Shown here: piece after piece, positions 50,774 to 59,803 of the stretch
Numbering within the stretch: the first letter of the stretch is position 1
How the letters are laid out: every line of letters begins with the position of its first letter
From: an uncultured bacterium
GTDB taxonomy: Bacteria > Cyanobacteriota > Vampirovibrionia > Gastranaerophilales > Gastranaerophilaceae
Reading direction: 5' to 3'
Assembly: GCA_902777855.1 (NCBI GenBank)
Contig: CACYVN010000007.1
Location: forward strand, 1 to 64,000
DNA length: 64,000 nucleotides
Program-made: the position numbers and the translations under genes
Notes under the pieces: generated by a model
What the model was told of the DNA's origin: nothing
Database searches by the model: none
The model's input: only the letters and a program-made list of their open reading frames with translations

Positions 50774-51960
50774 TTCAAGGATATTTCAAAATTTCCATTG
50801 TAAAATTTTATATTAAGTCGCAATGTTTCACCGTTATAACCCTCGGGCGGAGGATTGTAACTTGTCATTGTATTAAGCGCATTGAATACGGCATCATTTA
50901 AAGTAATATTTGAAGATTGTTTTATAAAAGCTTTTGATGATAGTCTGCCGTTTGAATTTACCTTGAAAGACAGAGAACATTCACCATCTCCTATAACTCT
51001 TGTAAAATCTATTTTTCTGCCTAAAGTATTTCTCAAGCCGGATTTGTATGATGCAAGTTCCTGTTTTAACTGAGCCTGAGATTTTTGGGAAATAGTTGTA
51101 GTTTGGGACTGAGTATTATTCTGTACTTGTGTTTGAGAATGAGTTTGTATTTGAGATTGAGTTTGGGACTTTGTAACAGTCTGAGTTTTGGGTATTGTTT
51201 GAGTTGAAGTTTGTGCTACATTATTTGTTGTCTTTGTCGTGTTTGAACTTGTTTGAGGAACCGGGGCGCTTTTATTGGTTGCAGTAGTAGTATGTACTGT
51301 TTGTTTTTGTTGTGTTTGTGTATTTTGTGCAGGATACTGAGTTCTGATTTTATTCGTCAAATCCTCAAATGTCATGGCTGTCTGTGTTGAAACGGGTTTA
51401 GCCGTTTTCTGCTTTTGTGACGTTTTTTGAGTTTGTGTTGCAGCATTTTGACTCTTTTTTTTCTGAGTTGAAACAGGATTATTTATTACAGATTTCACTT
51501 CTTTTTGGGGTTGTTCCTGCGGAACAATCTGCTGCACAATTTTATCAAGAATATTATCTTGTTTTTGAGGCTGCAGATCTTCTCTTTGGGCAACTTTTAT
51601 TGGAGTATTATCCCAATACGATTCAACTGAAGGAATTTCCGCTTTTTCTTCCGATTCTGTTGTAACTTGAACATTTACAGCATCTTTTTTGGGATTTGCA
51701 ATAACAAAAAGTACTAAAAGAGAAAGAATTATACAAATTGTAAAAACACTCAAACCCACCGGAGAATAAGTTTTTTTTCTGAACTTTCTTCCTTCGCCAT
51801 GGTATTTTGAAGTTCGGGCAAGTGGTTCTTCAATTTCGTCATCAATTTCCTGCGGTATAAATTCATCTTGCTCCCCGACATTGATGAAAATGTCATTCCC
51901 GCAATCACAATATTTGGGAGCTGTTTCGTATTCTGTTCCGCATTCACTGCATTTATACAT
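50770..51960 (-). CDS. TonB-like protein with N-terminal zinc ribbon
   Basis: A 396-aa protein. Residues 3-22 form a zinc ribbon (CSECG ... CDCGN), unusual for TonB, followed by an acidic stretch, one membrane helix at about 69-89 and a long Gln/Thr/Ser linker (about 150-300) of the type that spans the periplasm. The C-terminal about 85 residues match the TonB/TolA C-terminal domain (GECSLSFKVNSNGRLSSKAFIKQSS ... PPPEGYNG). It lies last in the seven-gene run. No ExbB/ExbD genes are near. Confidence 0.75.
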   Translation of the reverse strand: MYKCSECGTEYETAPKYCDCGNDIFINVGEQDEFIPQEIDDEIEEPLARTSKYHGEGRKFRKKTYSPVGLSVFTICIILSLLVLFVIANPKKDAVNVQVTTESEEKAEIPSVESYWDNTPIKVAQREDLQPQKQDNILDKIVQQIVPQEQPQKEVKSVINNPVSTQKKKSQNAATQTQKTSQKQKTAKPVSTQTAMTFEDLTNKIRTQYPAQNTQTQQKQTVHTTTATNKSAPVPQTSSNTTKTTNNVAQTSTQTIPKTQTVTKSQTQSQIQTHSQTQVQNNTQSQTTTISQKSQAQLKQELASYKSGLRNTLGRKIDFTRVIGDGECSLSFKVNSNGRLSSKAFIKQSSNITLNDAVFNALNTMTSYNPPPEGYNGETLRLNIKFYNGNFEISLN

Positions 51961-51968
51961 TATTTTTC

Positions 51969-53048
51969 CTATCTTTTAATCTTTTCTATGTCATGATAAT
52001 CATCGGGAGTTGAAAGTTTCGAGCTGCTCGAAATTTTCCATGCCCCCGAAACCTCTGTTGTAACTCTGTTTGAGCCTGTCGGGAAATTCAATATTGCACG
52101 TCCCTGATAACTTCTTATTACAGGTGCAATAAACTGAATTGCGTATGGTGTATATCCTGGAGTGGTTGAAGAAGTCTGAACATTAGAAACTTTCCCGTAT
52201 TTATCGACCGTAAATTTATATTTAAAAATTATACCGTTAGGCATTGTAGGTAATTTTGAATCTTTCATAATTTGGTTATTCAGGTTAGAACGCCATTTGT
52301 TCCAAGCAATTTCTTCTTCTTGCGCTGTCATAACAACTGGTTTAGTCTCTGTTTTTGCTGTTATCGGTTTTGACGGATTTGAAGTTGTTTGCGATTCAAG
52401 CCTTACCTGTGGTTTTACTTCCTGAGGTTTTGTTTGAATAACAGTCTGAACAGGTGCCGGTTTTGCTGACGTAACAGGTGCAGATGTTACAGGAGTCGTC
52501 TGTGTCTGAGCCGGTGTATTTATAATTTTCTGATTATTATTTACGATTTTATTAAGGTCAATTTTAGGACTCTGCGAATTTGTTGTTGCCGGCTTGTTTG
52601 CTACAGGAGCAGTACTGACTTTTGTTTGTGCCGGTTTAACTGTACTATTAACCGTTTTTGTTGGTGTAGTTTTAATCTTTGTATTGTTATTTTTAATTCC
52701 GGTATTATTTATAGGTAAAGTTTTCACATTCCCTGCATTACCTGTATTTTGAGCCGTGGTCTGAGTATTTTTAAAATTGACAGGCGTAACATCTTCAATT
52801 TTTGGCTCAACAAAATTTATTCCGCCTTCATTTTGGACTTTAATGCCGCTGTTGTCGTTTAACTCAGCATCCTGAACCATTACGGCAATATTTTGTTCAT
52901 CAATATTTATCCCGTCATCATGTTCTACACTAAATTGCGAATTTAAAACCATTACAGGTTTGTGCATCTTTGGTTTCATTATGCTGATGCAAATTGTAGA
53001 TATGATTGCAAGTACAAGCAATATTTGTATTATTGATTTATATGTCAT
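51969..53048 (-). CDS. TonB/TolA-like energy-transducing protein
   Basis: A 359-aa protein with an N-terminal anchor helix (about 5-24), a long disordered Thr/Pro/Gln/Val linker (about 80-235) and a C-terminal TonB-like domain of about 110 residues (FKYKFTVDKYGKVSNVQTSS, then AIQFIAPVIRSYQGRAILNFP). Such proteins bridge the inner and outer membranes. Its ATG overlaps the stop of the polytopic membrane gene by 1 nt, so the pair is translationally coupled. Confidence 0.75.
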   Translation of the reverse strand: MTYKSIIQILLVLAIISTICISIMKPKMHKPVMVLNSQFSVEHDDGINIDEQNIAVMVQDAELNDNSGIKVQNEGGINFVEPKIEDVTPVNFKNTQTTAQNTGNAGNVKTLPINNTGIKNNNTKIKTTPTKTVNSTVKPAQTKVSTAPVANKPATTNSQSPKIDLNKIVNNNQKIINTPAQTQTTPVTSAPVTSAKPAPVQTVIQTKPQEVKPQVRLESQTTSNPSKPITAKTETKPVVMTAQEEEIAWNKWRSNLNNQIMKDSKLPTMPNGIIFKYKFTVDKYGKVSNVQTSSTTPGYTPYAIQFIAPVIRSYQGRAILNFPTGSNRVTTEVSGAWKISSSSKLSTPDDYHDIEKIKR

Positions 53049-54601
53049 TATTCTTTATCTATTTTTGCAATTAATTCTTCTGATGCGAGTATTTCAAATC
53101 TTGTATGCGCAAGCATAATTGTTTCCGCTATCAAAAGTGCCGTAGGAACAAGTGCCGCAACACAGCTTATAAATAAACCTTTCATATCAGAGCCGATTTC
53201 CTGAGTAAAATATGAAATGTTCATTGAAAATTCAATCAAAATTATTGCTAAACCAACAAAAATGTATCTGCGCATTTCCATATCAAGCCTTTTTATCCCC
53301 TCAAGTCCGTATATTTCTACCCCATGAGAAAGATAATTGCTGAATCCGTCTTGTTTAATAATATCCGATGCGCCGATTTTCTTCATTGTAGTAAAAGCAC
53401 TTACAAATGAGAAAAACGCAAATATGATTAAGAATGTTGCCAAAACAAGAAATATCGGGCTGAATCTTAATCCGCCGATTCTCATCCAACCGGCCGCTTC
53501 AGGAAAACACATTGCAAGAGTGTTTGAAACCCCGTAAGCCAAAAATGGAGCGGTAAAAATTCCCAAACCGGTTTCCAAAGCAGACCAAATCTGAAGATTA
53601 AACAATTTATCTTTAATTTTTTGAATTTTTACATCACTTAACGAGTTGGCAAAATTTTCTATCCAACCCTGATAAGATTTTATTACCAATTCAAAATCTT
53701 CCCTGTATTCGTATTTATCAAGTTCCTGCCTTGCGACTGCACTGCCGTGCTTAAAGTACCCGCACCCGAGTGCCAAAGTCAAAGCCGTTCCGCAGCAGAA
53801 CAAAGAAATAAATATGCCGAAAAATACCATATCTTTAACCGTAATATAATAAAGCAGATTTATCAGATAAATTGCAACAAAGAAAAGTAAAGATAAACTA
53901 ATCATAAGTTTTTCAACAATTACAGGTGTTGCAGTATCATTACCTGATTTTCTCTGCATATAAAGATACAAGCCCTGTTTGAGCATAGAACCGATTGAAT
54001 AAACAATTAATGCATAGAATACTACAAGTTTCGCATTCATCTGAATTTGAACGGTCGTACCATCAGTACTTATGGGAACACCCATTAAATAATTTGAAAT
54101 TCCAAATGCACAGATAAACGATGCTATTAACATTCCCAAATGCAACAAAACTCCTAATTTTGAATTGATTGAAATCTTACGTTTCAATGTACTAATAACA
54201 GAAGATACCTCTTTTACAATTTTTACCCTTTCGCTTTCAATTACTGATTTTTCTTGTTCAATATTGGGTAAAACTGCAGAATCTTGCGATTTTTGCACAA
54301 TACTTTGTGTTTTTTCACCAACTTTTATTGTTATAAAATCATCGCTTCCGTCAATCATGATTTTGCATACTTTTTCAATTATCATTTTTTCAGGCAAAAT
54401 TTCACCTTTAAACTTAAATTGCGGATAATTATACTTATTTACAAGTCGGCATTTATTCGTCTTTTCATCATATTGAATACCCAAAATAAAATCAAAATCC
54501 GTTTCAATCTGAAAATCATAATCAGGTTTTGAACTTATATAAACAACCTTTTTATCACTGAAAGTTTTTTCATTATTTTTTGAACTGACGCTAAAGCTCA
54601 T
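53048..54601 (-). CDS. Polytopic membrane protein of the VirB10/TonB cluster
   Basis: A 517-aa protein starting at the ATG at 54601, where AAAGGAG lies about 8 nt upstream; the longer in-frame opening lacks a site and overlaps its neighbour. The N-terminal about 150 residues are soluble, then about eight membrane helices fill residues 155-500, with a cytosolic loop near 290-335. It does not look like ExbB or TolQ and I do not recognise a family. By position it may be the inner-membrane core of the complex formed with the VWA, VirB10-like and TonB-like proteins. Confidence 0.65.
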   Translation of the reverse strand: MSFSVSSKNNEKTFSDKKVVYISSKPDYDFQIETDFDFILGIQYDEKTNKCRLVNKYNYPQFKFKGEILPEKMIIEKVCKIMIDGSDDFITIKVGEKTQSIVQKSQDSAVLPNIEQEKSVIESERVKIVKEVSSVISTLKRKISINSKLGVLLHLGMLIASFICAFGISNYLMGVPISTDGTTVQIQMNAKLVVFYALIVYSIGSMLKQGLYLYMQRKSGNDTATPVIVEKLMISLSLLFFVAIYLINLLYYITVKDMVFFGIFISLFCCGTALTLALGCGYFKHGSAVARQELDKYEYREDFELVIKSYQGWIENFANSLSDVKIQKIKDKLFNLQIWSALETGLGIFTAPFLAYGVSNTLAMCFPEAAGWMRIGGLRFSPIFLVLATFLIIFAFFSFVSAFTTMKKIGASDIIKQDGFSNYLSHGVEIYGLEGIKRLDMEMRRYIFVGLAIILIEFSMNISYFTQEIGSDMKGLFISCVAALVPTALLIAETIMLAHTRFEILASEELIAKIDKE

Positions 54602-54611
54602 TTTTACTCCT

Positions 54612-55274
54612 TTACCTGCCAATAGCTTTAATAAATCTTGCGTTGGATTTTTCAAGATTAACTTCATTAACAGTTATTAATTTATTTTCACCTAAAATAG
54701 GATTTAATTTTGTCTTTACATAATCAAGCTTTTCGGGGTTAGCAAACACAAACATCATTGCAACTTCCGGCAAAAATTCTTTAGTTTTTTCAATGTTTTT
54801 CGGTAATGTTTCCCAATTTATCTGTTTTGAGGCTTCGCCTTTGCTTTCCAAACCGCCAACAACAACGATTGCGGTGTTATATCCGTTTTTTTTCATTGTA
54901 AGCGAGTAATTAACAGCCTTTTTAATTGCTTCTCCGTAAGAATTTTCATCCGTACCGTTTTGAGTATATTTTTTCAGTGCATTTGATATAGCAACACCGT
55001 CTCCGGGACTTCCCTCATAAATAAGATACGCCGATTTATCAGTTTTAATTATTTTTATCGCATCTTCAGGGTCCAAAATTGAACATAATGATTTTATATA
55101 TCTTATTTGTTTGGGTAATTTCTGCTGATTTGAAGCAGAAGAATCAACAATAAAAGTTATTGCCGTTTTGTGAAATTCGTCAATTTTGACATGAGAAAGC
55201 AATACAACAGCGGTCTTTATTAAAATTGCCACTCCTAAAATTACAAGCCCGACAGTTATTAATCTTTTATCCAT
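54612..55274 (-). CDS. Membrane-anchored VWA-like protein
   Basis: A 220-aa protein starting at the ATG at 55274, chosen for the GAGG 8-9 nt upstream. One N-terminal membrane helix (about 5-25), then a von Willebrand A-type fold with the metal site DSSAS (about 43-47) and a GGLESKG segment near 143, where the second MIDAS Asp/Thr may be altered. VWA domains mediate metal-dependent protein contacts. It follows the VirB10-like gene by 14 nt. Confidence 0.7.
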   Translation of the reverse strand: MDKRLITVGLVILGVAILIKTAVVLLSHVKIDEFHKTAITFIVDSSASNQQKLPKQIRYIKSLCSILDPEDAIKIIKTDKSAYLIYEGSPGDGVAISNALKKYTQNGTDENSYGEAIKKAVNYSLTMKKNGYNTAIVVVGGLESKGEASKQINWETLPKNIEKTKEFLPEVAMMFVFANPEKLDYVKTKLNPILGENKLITVNEVNLEKSNARFIKAIGR

Positions 55275-55288
55275 TACGTAAAACCTCA

Positions 55289-56344
55289 TTAATAACTGAC
55301 TGTCGTGCTAAACGGTTTTGTCAGGGTAATTTCCATTTCCGTAAATGACGGAATTTCGGCATCAACTCCTCTTTCTGCAACTCCGCCAATCAGCGCAGTC
55401 CCTGCTCCGACACCTGCACCGATGGCTGCGGCTGGTCCTACATTCCTGGATAATGCACCGACAAGTAATCCGCCCAAAACCCCGACAACCGCACCTACTG
55501 CTACATTTGATGCAACTTTTGCAACTTTTCCTTCATTTGTTACAGTAAAATCAATTTTATCCGTTTCTATATTAAAAGTTTTACCATCAGGTGTAACTAA
55601 CTGATTAAAGTCAATTACTACTCTGCCATTTCTTGAACCGTATGTTGCGTGGCGTGCCTTAGTCAATATACCATATACAAGGCTGCCCTGAGGTGCAATT
55701 ATATAGCCGTTATAAGTTAAATCATCCGTTAAAACAGCAATTACTCTGTCTCCCTCAACAGCACTTGATGTATTTATAGCACTTTGAAGATAAATATTTA
55801 TCTTTGTTCCGCTTTCAACATTTGCAACATACCCTTTATAACTATTGTTATTTTGTTTTTGTGCGGATTTGTTTGTTGTTGAAGACGCATAAGAACTGGA
55901 ATATGCAGGTTCATTATCGTTAAATACATAAGTATTTTGAGTTTGAGAACCGGAAGCAGATATTGTTCTTTTTGCTATATCATCAAAAGTACCGATAATA
56001 TTCATATTATATGACTGTTCACAATCAATTCCAGCTTTTTTTATAGCTTTCAAAATATATTTATTTATTTTTTTATTATTATTTGACTGATAATAATAAA
56101 AGGAGTTATTTCCGCTTTGCTGAAGAATTACAACCGCATAATCCGCATCATTTTTTGTTGATTTTGCATAATAAGGATTTTTACTGTCGATAAGTTTAAA
56201 ATTCTGTGAATAAAAGCCGTTTAATACACTCGGCTGAATCGCAGCAGGGGTTGCATTTTTAAGATAATAAACTTCACTGAATGCGAATGCTCCGTTTAAT
56301 GATGTTAATAACAATGCCAAAAATAATGCTATAATTTTTTTCAT
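55289..56344 (-). CDS. Secreted VirB10/TrbI-like protein with glycine-zipper tail
   Basis: A 351-aa protein with a signal peptide (MKKIIALFLALLLTSLNGAFA, cleavage near 21). The middle is polar and Ser/Asn/Tyr-rich; residues about 175-275 match the VirB10/TrbI C-terminal domain (GTKINIYLQSAINTSS, IIAPQGSLVYG, NGRVVIDFNQLVTPDGK). A Gly/Ala zipper follows at about 282-325 (VAVGAVVGVLGGLLVGAL ... AAAIGAGVGAGTALIGG). VirB10 normally spans the envelope in type IV secretion, but no other type IV gene lies here. Confidence 0.75.
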   Translation of the reverse strand: MKKIIALFLALLLTSLNGAFAFSEVYYLKNATPAAIQPSVLNGFYSQNFKLIDSKNPYYAKSTKNDADYAVVILQQSGNNSFYYYQSNNNKKINKYILKAIKKAGIDCEQSYNMNIIGTFDDIAKRTISASGSQTQNTYVFNDNEPAYSSSYASSTTNKSAQKQNNNSYKGYVANVESGTKINIYLQSAINTSSAVEGDRVIAVLTDDLTYNGYIIAPQGSLVYGILTKARHATYGSRNGRVVIDFNQLVTPDGKTFNIETDKIDFTVTNEGKVAKVASNVAVGAVVGVLGGLLVGALSRNVGPAAAIGAGVGAGTALIGGVAERGVDAEIPSFTEMEITLTKPFSTTVSY

Positions 56345-56437
56345 ATTCTGTACAATCCTTTTTATTTAATCAGATTATACATTTAAAAGCTCAGAAAATA
56401 AAATAATTTTAACATTTATTAATGTAACTCTGTAAAG

Positions 56438-58027
56438 TTACATTAATTTTGCTTTCAATCTTTCAAATAATTCGTTTGCATATTCCATTTTCATTGCTAA
56501 ATTAAGCGGAATGTAAACAATTAAACAAATCAGTGCGATTAAACTTATCTTGAAAAATTCAAACATAACTTTTGGCAGGTGAACAAGTGCATCAAATTGA
56601 ACTGCACAAATCCAACATATAATACCTGCAACCAAACCTGCAACAGTCATTTTTAAAAAGTTTTTAAATAATGATTTATAATCCATTTTCATTTTTTTAG
56701 TAATGAAATATCCCAAAACGCATGCATTGAACAAGGTTACAAGTGAGGTTGAAAGCGTAATCCCGCCGATGCCAAAGTGCATTTTTGATATCAACATCCA
56801 GTTTAACAAAACCTTTAATACTATTGATGAAAATGCAACAGTGAACGGGGTAGCAGAATCGTTAAATGAATAAAATACTCTTGTTATCGAATCTCTAAAA
56901 ACATATGGAATAATTGAAACAGATAAGAACCATAAGGCTTCGGTTACCATAAATGTTGCATTTTGGTCAAATTCACCACGTTCAAAAACAAGTCTTATCG
57001 CATCTGTTCCGACAACTAAAATACCTATAATAATCGGGATAGCGCCAAATAAAAGCACTCCGACTCCTTTGTTAAAATAATTTTTTATTCCTTCAAAATC
57101 TTTGTCGGCGACTAACCTTGCAAAAATCGGGAACAAAGGCACCAAAAATGCCGTAACCAAAATCCCGACCGGAAACTGAAAAACTCTGTTTGCATATCCG
57201 ACTGCTGTCCACGCACCTTCTGAAATTGACGATGTAAAAAACATATCGACATAAATATGCACTTGACCGACAGTCGAACTCAAAACAGCAGGAAACAAAA
57301 GTTCGCCGATTTCTTTAAAATGCGGATTATTTACAAATTCAAAATTAGGTTTCAGTTTGTAACCGAGTTTTCTGATATTCGGGTACTGAATAATAAGTTG
57401 TAAAACCGCACCGACAGTTGTTGCCCACGCAAGTGCATAACCCTTTTGGTCATTCGGTACAGCAATTACTATACCAATAATTGCCAAAGACATAATTATC
57501 GGTGACAAATTCGGAAGCATAAATTGTTTGTAAATAATCAAAATTCCGTAATATATCCCGACAATACCGCCTATTATAAGCAGCGGTGTCATAATTTGCA
57601 GATGGACTGATGCCAAATGTACCAATTGTTCTGAGCCCCCCGAAATAATCAGCCGCATTATTTGTCTTGGGAAAATATACATCAATACAGACAACAAAAC
57701 AAAAAATATAATAGTTGCCGTCATAAAAGTTGAGTATAATTTATTGACAACCTCTGAGGGCTTTTCTTTCAGGTTTGGTATAAGTTTTGAGAAAATTGCA
57801 ACTGTTGCGCTGTGAAACGGGCCTCCGACACCGCCCAGCAAAATCAAAGACAGTGACGGAATCTGATATGCATAATAATATGCATCCGAAACCATTGAAG
57901 CGCCGTAGTAATTAGCGATTATGATGTCACGCACAAATCCGATTAATTTACTGATAATCGTTACCACCATAATTATCCATGCAGCTTTTAAAAGACTTGG
58001 TGTTTTACCTGCTTGAGTTGTCATCAT
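56438..58027 (-). CDS. murJ: Lipid II flippase MurJ
   Basis: A polytopic MOP-family transporter that moves lipid II to the periplasmic face for peptidoglycan synthesis. The 529-aa protein has 14 predicted helices, starting with LLKAAWIIMVVTIISKLIGFVRDIIIANYYG; the Arg-rich cavity residues of helix 1-2 are in FVRD. Two ATGs (58027, 58024) are possible; both lie within the 3' end of spoIID, 23 nt before its stop, so translation is coupled. Confidence 0.95.
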   Translation of the reverse strand: MMTTQAGKTPSLLKAAWIIMVVTIISKLIGFVRDIIIANYYGASMVSDAYYYAYQIPSLSLILLGGVGGPFHSATVAIFSKLIPNLKEKPSEVVNKLYSTFMTATIIFFVLLSVLMYIFPRQIMRLIISGGSEQLVHLASVHLQIMTPLLIIGGIVGIYYGILIIYKQFMLPNLSPIIMSLAIIGIVIAVPNDQKGYALAWATTVGAVLQLIIQYPNIRKLGYKLKPNFEFVNNPHFKEIGELLFPAVLSSTVGQVHIYVDMFFTSSISEGAWTAVGYANRVFQFPVGILVTAFLVPLFPIFARLVADKDFEGIKNYFNKGVGVLLFGAIPIIIGILVVGTDAIRLVFERGEFDQNATFMVTEALWFLSVSIIPYVFRDSITRVFYSFNDSATPFTVAFSSIVLKVLLNWMLISKMHFGIGGITLSTSLVTLFNACVLGYFITKKMKMDYKSLFKNFLKMTVAGLVAGIICWICAVQFDALVHLPKVMFEFFKISLIALICLIVYIPLNLAMKMEYANELFERLKAKLM

Positions 58028-59708
58028 TTCCTGCCAATTCTACATATATTTGCATTCCGCCTGTTGTGTTTGTATATGACGGATATGTAAATGTTATCGT
58101 ATTCAACCCGTTTTGTAAATATTGCCTCAAATCTATGCGGTTAAATCTTTCTTTCTTGTCAAGTTTAATTGCTTCGTATATCCCGTTTATGTTTAAATCA
58201 ACATAATCAAGTTTGTATCTGTTATCAACTACTAAAATTCCGTTTCCGCTTTTTGTATAAAACGTTTGGGTTCTTTGGTTATCAGGTGATTTTGATGTTA
58301 AATAAAACGGTTCTGTTGAAAGTGTAATCCCCTGATAATAGTGTTTTAAAATATCTTCAAAAGACTTGTTTAAATGAGTTGCCATATAACCTGCCCCGTA
58401 TTGGCTCATTCCTACACCATGTCCGTAACCGCCACCATAAATTTTTACTTTTAAAAGATTACCCTCATCATCTCGTTCTTCTTTAATTACAAAATTTGCA
58501 CTTGGCAGAGCTTTACCCTTAACGGTAAATAATCTGCGGATAACAAGTTCTTTCTCAACGGTGTAATGTATAAAACCAGTATGGATTTCAATTTGCATTA
58601 CCTTACCTGAAACTCCCCGCCTGATAACTTTTAATCCTGTAATTTTGTCAATGACTTCACCTTTATTTACTGCAGGATGCACAAATCCTGCAGAACTTTG
58701 TGCTGCAATATGGTTTTGAACTTCTGTTTGTAATTCATCCGACGTCCATTCTCGTTCCCATCTGTAATACGAGGATTTATTATCGAAGGATTTTGGTTTT
58801 GAGGTATAGAACTTTTCTGCATTTTCTTCATCATTCAAAACTCCAAAATCTTCATAATCAGGGACTCCTCTTAAGTATGGTTTTGGTTGCGCCGGAAAAA
58901 TTTTTGTTTTGGGATCCGAAAAAGCATTATGATAGCTTTCTGTGTATCCGCCTGCGGTTGAAGAATAAAGTGCAAGTATCAGCTCTCTGTTATAGGTCGC
59001 AACGATTCCTCTTGTTTCTTCCACTGCTCTGTCAGACAGTGGTTTTTCTGTGTTCGCACCAAAATATACCTGACTCGCAACAGAATCAACAACATCATAA
59101 TTTGGGTTTGCTTTGATTCTTGGCGAAAGTACATAATTTCTTGCGGCAACTGCTTGTGCTTTCAATGCTTCAAGTCCAAAATGAACAGGCATTTCATTTG
59201 GTACAACACCTTTTAAATATTCTTCGGTTCCCAAGGAGTTTACTATATGAAAATGACCTTCTTTGGGACATATAAGTTCTATTTGTCCTCTGTATTGAGC
59301 ATCTTTCCCCGCACGTTTTAAATCTTTTATTCCGATAAAACCGTAATCGGTTTTGAAGATTACAGGGCCTGAAACTTTTGCTATAACTTTATCTTCGCTG
59401 TCTTTTAAAACAAAAATTTTGCCGACCATATGAATATTAATATTATTATTTGAATCGAAAGTGCTTATATATGTTTTGTTATTATAGACTTCATATTCCC
59501 CTGTTCCGTATATAGAAACTTTATCCCACAAATAATTTGAAAAATTTTGATTTCCGATACCTACCCGAACAGTTTTTCCGTTATCATTATTTTGAGTCTT
59601 AAAAGAATTAATTATTTTATTAACCTCAGCGGTGTTATCCGAATAATCAGCAATTACAGGGCATAAACTCAGTCCCAAAATTAAAATAATAAGACTCAAT
59701 CTTTTCAT
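58005..59708 (-). CDS. SpoIID/LytB-domain protein
   Basis: A 567-aa secreted protein starting at the ATG at 59708 with a signal peptide (KRLSLIILILGLSLCPVIA). The SpoIID domain (PF08486) has SLGTEEYLKGVVPNEMPVHFGLEALKAQAVAARNY near residue 160, then the YGHGVGMSQYGAGYMA signature near 431. Family members are lytic transglycosylases that cleave denuded glycan strands or activate amidases. It is the first gene of the seven-gene minus-strand run. TATAAT lies exactly 6 nt before this ATG, so it is leaderless. Confidence 0.88.
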   Translation of the reverse strand: MKRLSLIILILGLSLCPVIADYSDNTAEVNKIINSFKTQNNDNGKTVRVGIGNQNFSNYLWDKVSIYGTGEYEVYNNKTYISTFDSNNNINIHMVGKIFVLKDSEDKVIAKVSGPVIFKTDYGFIGIKDLKRAGKDAQYRGQIELICPKEGHFHIVNSLGTEEYLKGVVPNEMPVHFGLEALKAQAVAARNYVLSPRIKANPNYDVVDSVASQVYFGANTEKPLSDRAVEETRGIVATYNRELILALYSSTAGGYTESYHNAFSDPKTKIFPAQPKPYLRGVPDYEDFGVLNDEENAEKFYTSKPKSFDNKSSYYRWEREWTSDELQTEVQNHIAAQSSAGFVHPAVNKGEVIDKITGLKVIRRGVSGKVMQIEIHTGFIHYTVEKELVIRRLFTVKGKALPSANFVIKEERDDEGNLLKVKIYGGGYGHGVGMSQYGAGYMATHLNKSFEDILKHYYQGITLSTEPFYLTSKSPDNQRTQTFYTKSGNGILVVDNRYKLDYVDLNINGIYEAIKLDKKERFNRIDLRQYLQNGLNTITFTYPSYTNTTGGMQIYVELAGNDDNSSR

Positions 59709-59714
59709 AGGTTT

Positions 59715-59720
59715 ATTATA
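59715..59720 (-). promoter_or_regulatory. -10 box 6 nt before the spoIID-like ATG (leaderless start)
   Basis: Minus-strand TATAAT, six bases, then ATG; no Shine-Dalgarno. It drives the spoIID-murJ and possibly the envelope-cluster genes downstream. Confidence 0.65.
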
Positions 59721-59753
59721 TAACAAAATACTTTCACAAAACAGATAAATATC

Positions 59754-59782
59754 TTGCGTAAATATAATATTTAGGATAAAAT
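59754..59782 (+). promoter_or_regulatory. Promoter of clpP
   Basis: TTGCGT and TAAAAT are separated by 17 nt, with TTTAGGA just before the -10, as in the rpmB promoter. The leader contains AAAGGAGAGGG. Confidence 0.55.
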
Positions 59783-59803
59783 CTTGTTAAAAAGGAGAGG
59801 GTA

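Noticed and set aside
54602-54667. Longer N-terminus (start at 54667) for the polytopic membrane protein
   Set aside because: It would overlap the VWA gene and lacks a ribosome site; AAAGGAG precedes the ATG at 54601.
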